The notes under the pieces: model-generated
Databases searched by the model: none
Told to the model about the DNA's origin: nothing
What the model saw: the letters and a program-made list of their open reading frames with translations, nothing else
NCBI GenBank assembly: GCA_038110535.1
Contig: JAYNJW010000008.1
Location: 1 to 64,000, forward strand
Length of the DNA: 64,000 nt
Source: Chordibacter sp038110535
GTDB taxonomy: Bacteria > Verrucomicrobiota > Verrucomicrobiia > Opitutales > Seribacteraceae
Reading direction: 5' to 3'
Part shown: one piece after another, positions 42,906-50,554 of the stretch
Position numbering within the stretch: position 1 is the first letter of the stretch
Layout of the letters: each line of letters begins with the position of its first letter
Made by a program: the position numbers and the translations under genes

Positions 42906-43412
42906 TCAAGCGGAGACTTGTGAGCGTTGATTTTGGAAAAAGGACTGAATGATTGCCTCGCATGGTTCTTTGAGGATATCTTGGAATACCTCAGGCTTGT
43001 GGTTTGATTTCTCTAGTTTGTTTAGGCTGGTTGCTCCACCCAAACAACCCATCTTGGGATCTCTTAAACCGAAAAACACTTTACCAACCCTTGCGGCTAT
43101 CGTGGCACCGGAACACATCGGGCAGGGCTCTTTGGTGACATAAAGCTCACAATCGTTTAATCTCCAATCCCCCAGTTTTTTTGCCGCCATGGTGATGGCA
43201 ATCATTTCAGCGTGGGCGGTGGGGTCGGTTTGGGACCTGGTTTGGTTGTGAGCGGAAGAAATGATTTCTTGCTGATGAACGATGACTGCACCGACTGGAA
43301 CTTCGTCGGCATTCCATGCATCCACCGCGAGGTTGAATGCGTGTGACATAAAGAAACAAGGGTCTTTTTCCAAAGCGGAGGGATGAATCTTTTCAAAAGG
43401 GCACGCTAGCAT
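42906..43412 (-). CDS. tadA: tRNA-specific adenosine deaminase TadA
   Basis: Deaminates A34 to inosine in tRNA-Arg(ACG), allowing wobble decoding. A 168-residue zinc deaminase with HAEMIAI (His zinc ligand and catalytic Glu) and PCPMCSGATIAARV (two zinc Cys), plus DEVPVGAVIV near the N-terminus. A start at ATG 43349 (MSHAFNLAVDAWNAD) would be shorter, but the segment before it resembles the family pattern, so I keep ATG 43412. Divergent from infA across 98 bases. Confidence 0.93.
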   Translation of the reverse strand: MLACPFEKIHPSALEKDPCFFMSHAFNLAVDAWNADEVPVGAVIVHQQEIISSAHNQTRSQTDPTAHAEMIAITMAAKKLGDWRLNDCELYVTKEPCPMCSGATIAARVGKVFFGLRDPKMGCLGGATSLNKLEKSNHKPEVFQDILKEPCEAIIQSFFQNQRSQVSA

Positions 43413-43510
43413 CTTTGGGTATTTGGGTTGGGCATTGATTTGGAAGGAACATTAGCTGGTTGAGTTCTATGCTTGTATGATAGCAGGCAAGTTGCTTTAC
43501 TTAAAGCTTT

Positions 43511-43792
43511 ATGCCTAATCAAGATGTAGTTGAAGTCGAAGGGAAAATTACTGCTGTGCTTCCCAGTACAATGTTTCGTGCAGAGCTGAAAAATGGCCAC
43601 CAGGTGCTTGCTCACATTTCAGGTAAGCTTCGAAAGCACTTTATCAAAATTACTGTGGGTGACATTGTGAAAATGGAAATGAGCCCAAATGATCTCCAGA
43701 AGGCTCGCATTGTTTACCGCTTAAAAAATGCAGAAGTAAACCGCAATGCCCCCATCCGTAGTTTTGGTCCTCGTAACAAGGGGAAAAAATAA
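43511..43792 (+). CDS. infA: Translation initiation factor IF-1
   Basis: A 93-residue OB-fold protein that blocks the ribosomal A site during initiation. Signature VVEVEGKITAVLPSTMFRAELKNGHQVLAHISGK and IKITVGDIVKMEMSP are clear. The usual IF-1 has 70-73 residues; here a basic C-terminal extension of about 20 residues (NAPIRSFGPRNKGKK) is added, perhaps touching rRNA. ATG 43511 fits the family start exactly. cysK follows after 24 bases. Confidence 0.95.
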   Translation: MPNQDVVEVEGKITAVLPSTMFRAELKNGHQVLAHISGKLRKHFIKITVGDIVKMEMSPNDLQKARIVYRLKNAEVNRNAPIRSFGPRNKGKK

Positions 43793-43816
43793 CCTCTTAT
43801 TCCTTACCATCTCGCC

Positions 43817-44788
43817 ATGAATATTATCCAATCCATCGGTCGTACTCCACTTGTTGAACTTCAGAAATTCAATCGGGACTTGCCCGCCAAGTTATTTTTA
43901 AAATCGGAATTCTTTAATCCATTGGCCAGCGTGAAGGACCGTATCGGTGCCGCCATGATCGAGGCTGCGGAACAGGATGGCTCGCTCAAGCCCGATAGCG
44001 TGGTGATTGAACCAACCTCTGGAAACACTGGGATCGCCCTCGCCTTTGTATGTGCCGCCAAGGGATACAGGTGCATCCTTACTATGCCCGAAACGATGTC
44101 AAAGGAGAGAAGGATTCTATTGCGTCTTTTAGGTGCAGAAATTGTTTTAACTCCTGGTCCCAAGGGTATGGGGGGAGCAATTGCCCGGGCCAATCAATTA
44201 CTTGAAGAGCATGGGGAGCATGGATTTATGCCTCAACAGTTTAACAACCCTGCCAATCCTGCTATCCACCGCAAAACAACTGCGGAAGAAATTTGGTCGG
44301 GCTTGGAAGGCAAGGTGGATTGTTTGGTGGCTGGGGTCGGAACCGGGGGCACCATTACTGGAGTCTCTGAGGTAATTAAACAGAGAAATCCAGAGATGCT
44401 GACCGTGGCGGTTGAGCCTGCAGAAAGTCCGGTCATCACTCAAACAAGGAATGGAGAGGAAGTTAAGCCAGGACCTCATAAAATTCAAGGAATTGGAGCC
44501 GGTTTTGTTCCCAATAATTTAAATTTGGAAATCGTTGATGAGGTCGAGCTTGTGACGAGCGAGGAAGCCTTTGATATTGCTCGCAAAGTTAGTTTGGAAG
44601 AAGGTATTTTGGCCGGAATTTCCACTGGTGCAACCATTGCGGCTGCTTTGCGAATCGCTAAGCGTCCGGAGATGGCGGGCAAGAACATAGTTGTGATCGG
44701 TGCCAGTTGTGGGGAACGATACCTTACCACGCCCCTCGCTGCTAAAGCAGTGGAAGAGGTGATGGACGCGGTGGCAGAGGAGGTATAA
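43817..44788 (+). CDS. cysK: Cysteine synthase (O-acetylserine sulfhydrylase)
   Basis: Makes cysteine from O-acetylserine and sulfide with PLP. A 323-residue enzyme with the PLP lysine in NPLASVKDRIG, the substrate loop PTSGNTGIALA, the phosphate loop GVGTGGTITGV and the C-terminal SCGERYLTTPL, all classic for CysK. Cytoplasmic. Co-oriented with infA and dtd; not part of a sulfate assimilation cluster here. Confidence 0.96.
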   Translation: MNIIQSIGRTPLVELQKFNRDLPAKLFLKSEFFNPLASVKDRIGAAMIEAAEQDGSLKPDSVVIEPTSGNTGIALAFVCAAKGYRCILTMPETMSKERRILLRLLGAEIVLTPGPKGMGGAIARANQLLEEHGEHGFMPQQFNNPANPAIHRKTTAEEIWSGLEGKVDCLVAGVGTGGTITGVSEVIKQRNPEMLTVAVEPAESPVITQTRNGEEVKPGPHKIQGIGAGFVPNNLNLEIVDEVELVTSEEAFDIARKVSLEEGILAGISTGATIAAALRIAKRPEMAGKNIVVIGASCGERYLTTPLAAKAVEEVMDAVAEEV

Positions 44789-44859
44789 TTCCCTTGCATC
44801 TGGGTATTCTCCCAATGATGGTCTAAGAACAATTTGGAAGTTTCTCAATTACCCTCACG

Positions 44860-45312
44860 GTGAGAGCCTTAGTCAGAAGGGTTTCCAGGGCAGAGGTTAA
44901 AGTTTCATCGAAGCCTGTTGGTATAATTGGACCAGGCTTATTGGTCTATCTTGGGATACACAAAAAAGATGAGATTTCCGATCTCGATTGGATCATTAAA
45001 AAAATTCTGGGCCTTCGTGTTTTTAACGACGAAGAAGGAAGAATGAACCTAAAGATAGGTGCAGACCAAGGCATTCTTCTGGTCAGTCAGTTCACCCTAT
45101 GGGGAAATCTTAAAAAAGGGTGCCGACCCTCTTTCAATGAAGCGGCTGATGGACAGACTGGTGAGTTTTTTTATCATTTAGCCTTGAAGGAATTAAAAAA
45201 ACATTTCACTGGCGATGTGAAATCAGGAAATTTTGGTGCCGATATGCAAATTCATGCCGTAGACGAAGGGCCCGTTACCATTTGGATCGATTCGCACAAC
45301 CGAGATTATTAA
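44860..45312 (+). CDS. dtd: D-aminoacyl-tRNA deacylase
   Basis: Removes D-amino acids from mis-charged tRNA. A 150-residue Dtd with the active-site motifs SQFTLWGNLKKGCRPSF and the trans Gly-Pro pair in EGPVTIWIDS (cross-subunit GP motif). Starts at GTG 44860, giving MRALVRRVSRAEVKV, the canonical N-terminus. Normal length. Its stop is one base from the glycosylase ATG, so the two are co-translated. Confidence 0.95.
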   Translation: MRALVRRVSRAEVKVSSKPVGIIGPGLLVYLGIHKKDEISDLDWIIKKILGLRVFNDEEGRMNLKIGADQGILLVSQFTLWGNLKKGCRPSFNEAADGQTGEFFYHLALKELKKHFTGDVKSGNFGADMQIHAVDEGPVTIWIDSHNRDY

Positions 45313-45313
45313 A

Positions 45314-45841
45314 ATGGGAGCGGTAAAGGTTTTAGCGAAAGAATTCTTTTTGAAAGATGTAAAAATTGTTGCCCGAGAATTGTTGGGCAAAATCCTCTGT
45401 GTTCGAACTGAGCAGGGAAGTATAAAGACAGAAATAATTGCCGAAACAGAAGCTTATGATGGGGAGTTTGACTTGGCTTGCCATGCCAGTAGGGGCAAGA
45501 CACCAAGGACCGCAATCATGTATGGGTGCGGGGGGATTTGTTATGTTTACCTCTGTTACGGCATGCATTGGATGTTGAATCTGGTAACCGGTCCGGAGGG
45601 GTATCCAGCCGCAGTTTTAATCCGTGGGTCCACCGAGATCGAGGGACCGGGGCGATTGACGAAGAATTTGGGGATCAATGGCACATTTAATGGTATGGAC
45701 TTGTCTCAAGACTCTTCCATTTGGATCGAGGACAGCGGTATCGATCCCAGTGAGATTTACACTGGTCCTCGGATCGGGGTCGAGTACGCCGGTCCGGAGT
45801 GGTCCATCAAGCCCTATCGTTTTTGGTTTTCAAAACATTGA
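45314..45841 (+). CDS. 3-methyladenine DNA glycosylase, AAG/MPG type
   Basis: Excises alkylated purines. A 175-residue protein of the AAG/MPG superfamily (not the bacterial AlkA or TagA type): catalytic Glu in TEIIAETEAYDGEFD, damage-pocket motif MYGCGGICYVYLCYGMHWMLN, VLIRG near the active site, and GPGRLTKNLGING. C-terminal GPRIGVEYAGPEW matches the family end. The N-terminal KEFFLKDVKIVARELLGK fits the start at ATG 45314. Confidence 0.93.
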   Translation: MGAVKVLAKEFFLKDVKIVARELLGKILCVRTEQGSIKTEIIAETEAYDGEFDLACHASRGKTPRTAIMYGCGGICYVYLCYGMHWMLNLVTGPEGYPAAVLIRGSTEIEGPGRLTKNLGINGTFNGMDLSQDSSIWIEDSGIDPSEIYTGPRIGVEYAGPEWSIKPYRFWFSKH

Positions 45842-45863
45842 TGGCGTGTCTAAATTATAAGTA

Positions 45864-46406
45864 ATGGAAAACAATGTCCTTCCTCTGATCCTTCTGCTTG
45901 TTGTTAGTATCTCGGGTTGTGGATTTAAGGGTAAGCCAGCCACCCATGCAGTGGAACGACCAATTATCTACGATGCTTGGGATGCTCGCTACTCCTATCA
46001 AATGGAAACCAGGCGCATGGTGCCGATGCACCAAGGTAGGCAAGTGGGAAGAACCTGGGGAAGAGATGAGAGTGGAAAGATCAACCACGCAAATTACCTT
46101 TCTAGTAATCAGGAAAATGAAGAAGACTTGTTCGTGCTCCATTCCAAGGAATTAGACCGCAAGAGAGAAAAAAAATGGGAAAGCTCCAAAGGGCAAAGGA
46201 TTGATTTTATCAAAAACCAAATGGAGATCTTGGAAGAAGAAGAAAATGCTCCCCTTGTTGAAGTGCTGATCGAGGAGGAAGAAGACGAATTTTTCCCTCC
46301 GGTATTTATTCCTCAGGGCATCGATCTTACTCCCGAAGAAAATCCTGCAGGCAATGAGAATGCCCAAGACATTCCTCCTGCGTTTCCTTTTGCACCCTTG
46401 CCCTGA
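45864..46406 (+). CDS. Lipoprotein, first paralogue of the envelope cluster
   Basis: A 180-residue protein with a type II signal peptide: LLLVVSISGC with Cys at residue 19. Residues 34-62 carry the motif AWDARYSYQMETRRMVP, which reappears almost intact in the lipoprotein at 49.6 kb (AWDARYSYDADRRLLVP). The rest is very acidic and proline rich, with a helical charged region (KELDRKREKKWESSKGQR). No recognised domain. It opens a run of plus-strand genes (46.4-50.1 kb) and probably shares their function. Its gene is 22 bases after the glycosylase gene, so its promoter is unclear. Confidence 0.7.
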   Translation: MENNVLPLILLLVVSISGCGFKGKPATHAVERPIIYDAWDARYSYQMETRRMVPMHQGRQVGRTWGRDESGKINHANYLSSNQENEEDLFVLHSKELDRKREKKWESSKGQRIDFIKNQMEILEEEENAPLVEVLIEEEEDEFFPPVFIPQGIDLTPEENPAGNENAQDIPPAFPFAPLP

Positions 46407-46415
46407 GAGGTAAAG

Positions 46416-47261
46416 ATGAGCAAGCTTTCGGTCAGTTTAAATGTGCTTGCTTTAGTGATCAGCCTTGTTGCGTTCGTTCTTACCCAAATTACTGTATCTG
46501 ATCACCAAAGCAAAATGCATAAAATTGCAACTCTTGAGCAAGCAAGGATGGATGCAGGAAAAAAACTGGAGGAGCAAAAAAAAGAGACGGTTTCAAAGCT
46601 ACTTCGCCAAAAAAGTCGAAATCAGGATTTGGCGGAGGAGATTTTGGAATATCGAAGCACCTCGGAAGAAGTCGCAGAAAAGCTTGCCTTAACCAAGACT
46701 GAAATCAGTGAGATTGAAAATTCAATTGATGGTATAAGTGATCAGCTAGCAACTTCGGTAGACAGGCTCAAAGAGGCCGGGGAGGAATTAACCCAGCAGC
46801 AAGCGGAGATACAAAATCTTCGCAAAGAAATTCCTGGGATTGAACAACAAATTGAAACCAAAAACTTTGAAATTCGTGATTTTGAGAATCGTTCGGACGA
46901 TCTTAGCGTGCGATTGAGAGTTTTTTCCTCTATAACCTCAGTTTTGCGCCAACATTACTTGGATACAGTCAGCGCAATCCGTTCTTATGCCCGGGAACGA
47001 CCCTGGCTGGAACCCGGGGAAGCATTGAGCATCCAGTTAGGGCCGATTGATTTAGCCTCCGGATATATCGCCTTATCTAAGGGCGGGGAAATCGGGCTGC
47101 GAGAGAATATGGTATTTGCTATTCGTGCGGCTGGGGAAGAAATTTCCCAAATACGTATTAAAAAAGTGTTCAGAACTTATTCGTTGGCTGAAGTAATACC
47201 TTTAGTGGGGAATCCGTTGAAGCTCCAATCCGTTAAAGAAGTTGATCTCGTTGCTCTTTAG
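46416..47261 (+). CDS. Membrane-anchored coiled-coil protein A
   Basis: A 281-residue protein. Residues 5-27 form a transmembrane anchor (LNVLALVISLVAFVLTQITV); residues about 30-165 are a long heptad coiled coil rich in Glu, Lys, Gln and Leu; residues about 195-281 form a beta-rich domain with IDLASGYIALSKGGEIGLRE and NMVFAIRAAGEEISQIRIKK. The C-terminal domain parallels that of the next gene's product, so the two are tandem paralogues. Layout (anchor, coiled coil, beta domain) resembles MreC-type scaffold proteins and periplasmic adaptors, but the family is not recognised. It most likely faces the periplasm. Overlaps the next gene by 11-20 bases. Confidence 0.7.
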   Translation: MSKLSVSLNVLALVISLVAFVLTQITVSDHQSKMHKIATLEQARMDAGKKLEEQKKETVSKLLRQKSRNQDLAEEILEYRSTSEEVAEKLALTKTEISEIENSIDGISDQLATSVDRLKEAGEELTQQQAEIQNLRKEIPGIEQQIETKNFEIRDFENRSDDLSVRLRVFSSITSVLRQHYLDTVSAIRSYARERPWLEPGEALSIQLGPIDLASGYIALSKGGEIGLRENMVFAIRAAGEEISQIRIKKVFRTYSLAEVIPLVGNPLKLQSVKEVDLVAL

Positions 47262-48165
47262 AATTTTTTCCGCGGCATTGCTGGGAGGAGCGGTTACTTA
47301 TTATGTAATGAACCAGGACGCGTTCGAGTCACTGGACGATCGTCTGCTCGCCGAAACAAAAAGATTAAAACAAGTGGAGTTATTAATTGAGGAAGAGTCC
47401 AATGCAAGTGAGGCAAATATGACTGATTTACTGAAAATTAACCGAGAATACCGCAAAGAACTTGAGCTATTGGAAGAGAATAGCGAAGGAGCGAGAGACG
47501 AGTTAAGTTTCCTGCTTCCCAAAATTAAAAGTCTAAAAGAGCAGTTAAGCACTGCGGAACAGGAACTTAGGGCAGAGGAAGAGAAAATAAACCAAGTTAA
47601 ACTTAAAACAGCTGCGGAGAAGGATAAATTGCCAGCATTAGCAAATCAGAAAGAAGATGCCCTGGCAAAGTTGAATGAGGTTTCGCAATTTCATGCTAGT
47701 GCTGAAGAGAACTGGAGAAGGCTGGATCAGAACTTTTCTTCCCTAAGCCGGGTCAGGGAGACTGCTCGGGAAACTTACACGAATGCAAAAAATCCCTTGA
47801 TGGAAGAAATTATCCGTCCATTTGAGGTTTTTTATGGAGATTCAATTGAGGTGCAAATTGATAGCGTTTCGAGGAAAGAAAAAGGATTTTTTATCAAACT
47901 CGGTTTAGAGAAAGGAATCCGTTCAGGCTTTGTCTTTCTTATCCAAAAAGATGAGAATTGGTATGAGATGCCCGAGTTTGTGATCTGTTCATTAGCGGAA
48001 AAAAACTATTCATTTTTAAAAATGATTCAGGTAAAGGAAGGAAGAAATCCCTCATCTTTTCAAGTTGGAGAAAAACTAACCTTGATCCGTTCGGCAGAAT
48101 TAACTAATGCTATCGATTCTTCCAATTTTAACAACGAGAAGACCCTATCCCAAACCGATCTTTAA
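47251..48165 (+). CDS. Membrane-anchored coiled-coil protein B
   Basis: A protein of 304-307 residues that starts inside the end of protein A. TTG 47251 has an AAAGAAG ribosome binding site nine bases before it; TTG 47242 is the alternative start. Transmembrane anchor at the N-terminus (IFSAALLGGAVTYYVM), then a coiled coil (about residues 30-180) and a beta domain: SIEVQIDSVSRKEKGFFIK, LGLEKGIRSGFVFLIQKDE, ending GEKLTLIRS. The segment GFFIKLGLEKGIRSGFVFLI lines up with GYIALSKGGEIGLRENMVFAI of protein A, indicating an old duplication. Function unknown; probably a heteromeric partner of A. Confidence 0.7.
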   Translation: MLFRIFSAALLGGAVTYYVMNQDAFESLDDRLLAETKRLKQVELLIEEESNASEANMTDLLKINREYRKELELLEENSEGARDELSFLLPKIKSLKEQLSTAEQELRAEEEKINQVKLKTAAEKDKLPALANQKEDALAKLNEVSQFHASAEENWRRLDQNFSSLSRVRETARETYTNAKNPLMEEIIRPFEVFYGDSIEVQIDSVSRKEKGFFIKLGLEKGIRSGFVFLIQKDENWYEMPEFVICSLAEKNYSFLKMIQVKEGRNPSSFQVGEKLTLIRSAELTNAIDSSNFNNEKTLSQTDL

Positions 48166-48176
48166 AAACCGATCCT

Positions 48177-48788
48177 ATGAGTTCCCCAGATTCTGAGCAG
48201 ATTACTGATGAAGCTTTAGCTTCTAGCATATCTGACGATGGAAGACTTTCCTCCGATGCTTTTGCGGGAGAAGAAGAAGGAATTGTAGAGGCTGGCATTC
48301 CACCTCCAACCCATGACTCATCCGATGATACCGAGTTAGATGAGGAGGTTTTTTCCGCGGATGATTTTGATTCGGATATGTTGGCTGATCCCAAGGCTGA
48401 GCCTGCCTCTGCCCAACCAGCCTTGGAGGAACCTCCCCTTGAAGGTGTAGGGGAAGTTCCTGCTCCTCTTGATGAAGTTTCCCAGACCGTAAAAAAGCCG
48501 GTTACGAATTTACCCGATGGGGAAGTTGCGGAGTTTCGCAAAACATTATCTGCACTTTCTCGACAACTTGAAATTGACCGACTTACTTTCTTATACCAAC
48601 AACTTCAGGCCGACGGGAACGAATTACCACCTCTGGAACGAATTGCATCCGATATCAAAGGGGATGCAACCCTGCACCCGTTGGGAGACCAAGATCTGTA
48701 TTCCAAGAGACCTTTGGCTAGGTTGCAGGGATGGATATCCGGACTTTCTTTTGGAGTCGGGCGTCGGGCCAAGAAATTTTCCCGTTAA
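48177..48788 (+). CDS. Acidic low-complexity protein, hypothetical
   Basis: A 203-residue protein without signal peptide or membrane helix. Residues 1-110 are highly acidic, Pro/Ser/Glu-rich and probably disordered; residues 115-203 are more structured, with a likely helical segment (EFRKTLSALSRQLEIDRLTF) and a basic, amphipathic C-terminus (RRAKKFSR). It lies 11 bases after protein B and its end is followed closely by the glycosyltransferase, so it belongs to the same unit. Possibly a cytoplasmic partner of the membrane-anchored pair; no family recognised. Confidence 0.6.
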   Translation: MSSPDSEQITDEALASSISDDGRLSSDAFAGEEEGIVEAGIPPPTHDSSDDTELDEEVFSADDFDSDMLADPKAEPASAQPALEEPPLEGVGEVPAPLDEVSQTVKKPVTNLPDGEVAEFRKTLSALSRQLEIDRLTFLYQQLQADGNELPPLERIASDIKGDATLHPLGDQDLYSKRPLARLQGWISGLSFGVGRRAKKFSR

Positions 48789-48808
48789 TTTCTCCCTCAC
48801 GAAGGGAA

Positions 48809-49552
48809 ATGAAGAAGGGTTGTGATTATTCAGTCATCATTCCAGCTCATAATGAAGCAGAATATTTACCTGCAACCTTGGAGGCACTAGAGCAAGCAGG
48901 AAACGACTTACTATACCTAAATGGAGAGTGCATTGTGGTTGATAACCAATGTACAGATGCCACCCCTGAGGTGGCAAAGAGGTTTGGTTGCAGAGTGGTG
49001 CAAGAACCAGTCCGTCAAATTTCCAAGGTTCGAAATACAGGAGCTGGAGCTGCTCATGGTACTTACCTGATCTTTGTGGATGCGGATACGATCGTGCCAT
49101 CCTCCACTTTTAGTCAGGCTCTACAAGCATTAGAAAGTGGTGAGTTCGCGTGTGGGGGAGCAAGGCTGAGCTTTGATCAAAATTACGGAAGGTGGTTTTC
49201 TGGTAAATGCCTCCCTGCATTGTGGAACTTTATTTCTGCGAAGTTACACTTGTTTGCGGGAAGTTTTATTTTTTGCAGGAGTGAATTGTTTTTTCAATGT
49301 GGTGGATTTCCAGAGACACATTATGCGGGGGAAGAAATTATTCTTTCAAAAAAACTAAAAAGAGCGTGCAAAAAGAGTGGGAAAAAGACCTTGGTTATTT
49401 CCTCGCCCTCGGTGATCTCATCAGCCAGAAAATTATTGTGGTATAGTGACTGGTCGATCCTGAAAATGATTCTTCCACTAGTCGGAATTCCTTTTTTTTT
49501 GAGAAGTCACCAAGCCTGCAGGTTTTGGTATAAACGACCAACAAAGGATTGA
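48809..49552 (+). CDS. Family 2 glycosyltransferase
   Basis: A 247-residue protein when started at ATG 48809, which has a GAAGGGA ribosome binding site; the frame read back to 48731 lies inside the previous gene. GT-A fold: YSVIIPAHNEAEYLPATL at the start, then VVDNQCTDATPEVAKRFG and the metal-binding DxD in IFVDADTIVPSS. The acceptor part has GGFPETHYAGEEIILSKKL. Resembles the group of TarQ/DolP-mannose-like and carotenoid-type GT2 enzymes, and lacks the long membrane tail of polysaccharide synthases; a hydrophobic segment near the C-terminus (MILPLVGIPFFL) may peripherally bind the membrane. The sugar and acceptor are unknown. Confidence 0.85.
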   Translation: MKKGCDYSVIIPAHNEAEYLPATLEALEQAGNDLLYLNGECIVVDNQCTDATPEVAKRFGCRVVQEPVRQISKVRNTGAGAAHGTYLIFVDADTIVPSSTFSQALQALESGEFACGGARLSFDQNYGRWFSGKCLPALWNFISAKLHLFAGSFIFCRSELFFQCGGFPETHYAGEEIILSKKLKRACKKSGKKTLVISSPSVISSARKLLWYSDWSILKMILPLVGIPFFLRSHQACRFWYKRPTKD

Positions 49553-49576
49553 TTTTTGGTCAATCTTTGCATTGTA

Positions 49577-50101
49577 ATGATATTTGCTATGTTGGCGGAG
49601 GTTTCAAAATATGCGTTTTTGCTAGTGGTTGCCCTGGCCTTTTGCTCGTGTGGTAGGAAAATATCTCATTCAACCCAAGATAAGCTTGAGGGTACTTCTC
49701 CAAGCGGCCGACCACCTGCCTATGTGCAAAAGGCATGGGATGCCCGTTATTCCTACGATGCGGATCGCAGACTTCTTGTTCCCCAATATGCTGGTTCAAG
49801 ATGGGGTGCGGTCCAGCAATATAAGGAGGAAGGCGAACTAGTTTACCAGGATTGGTGGATCAGGGATGTTCGATCCGAGGATCTCGAGGCATCTCCCGAT
49901 ACTACGATCACATCCTTTCTTAATGAGGATGGAAACCTGACCCTGATCCCTCAAGAGTCAGAGGATCCGTTTGCGGAGGCAAATAACACGGGAGACGAGG
50001 CAGCGAATGCTATCGATCCTGAGACAGATGAGGCAGAATTCCCTCCATCTCTAGGCGAATCAGAGGACCCTTTTGTTCCCTCTCCTTTTTCTCCCTTTTG
50101 A
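49577..50101 (+). CDS. Lipoprotein, second paralogue of the envelope cluster
   Basis: A 174-residue protein started at ATG 49577 (TTG 49556 and ATG 49589 are alternatives). The signal peptide ends in FCSCG, a loose lipobox, so it is probably a lipoprotein. It shares the motif AWDARYSYDADRRLLVPQYAG with the lipoprotein at 45.9 kb and the same acidic, Pro-rich tail (ending EDPFVPSPFSPF). The two bracket the coiled-coil/glycosyltransferase genes. Function unknown; converges with the minus-strand gene six bases away. Confidence 0.65.
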   Translation: MIFAMLAEVSKYAFLLVVALAFCSCGRKISHSTQDKLEGTSPSGRPPAYVQKAWDARYSYDADRRLLVPQYAGSRWGAVQQYKEEGELVYQDWWIRDVRSEDLEASPDTTITSFLNEDGNLTLIPQESEDPFAEANNTGDEAANAIDPETDEAEFPPSLGESEDPFVPSPFSPF

Positions 50102-50106
50102 TGTTT

Positions 50107-50490
50107 CTAGTATTTTTTGATCTCCCCAATCGAGGCAAATAAAGGGGGTGGTTCATAATCGTCCTCATCCGTTCGCTCTGGTGGAGAAGGTGCGGTTTTG
50201 AGATTTGGTAAAGTGCGTGGCGCATGCTTGGTTGGGGGAAAAGAAGGAGAGGGGTGAGTTTTGGGTCTCGAGATAGTGGATTGGGAAGGATTAAGTTTTT
50301 TCCTCGATCCCTTTTTTTGGTTTAAGGCACCCACAGATCGAAGCCATACCCGCCCGACCAGAATATCATCATCGTCATTGATGAATTCCCGGAGTTGTTC
50401 CCATTTAATTTTGGCAAAACATCCAGCCCCCTTGGTTTTGCCGCTGCCAATTTTCCGAGGCGTTCCATCTTTATTTAAGGTTACTCCCAT
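50107..50490 (-). CDS. Hypothetical protein downstream of pgi
   Basis: A 127-residue protein. Residues 1-60 look folded: LNKDGTPRKIGSGKTKGAGCF, then IKWEQLREFINDDDDILVGRVWLR. The remaining half is Pro/Ser/Lys-rich and disordered. No signal peptide. I do not recognise it. The start ATG lies 64 bases after the pgi stop on the same strand, so it may be co-transcribed with pgi. Confidence 0.5.
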   Translation of the reverse strand: MGVTLNKDGTPRKIGSGKTKGAGCFAKIKWEQLREFINDDDDILVGRVWLRSVGALNQKKGSRKKLNPSQSTISRPKTHPSPSFPPTKHAPRTLPNLKTAPSPPERTDEDDYEPPPLFASIGEIKKY

Positions 50491-50554
50491 ATTTAAAACC
50501 TGGTTATTGAAATTAGGAGTGAGGAAGAAATCAACCTATCTTTTTCCCAAAACT

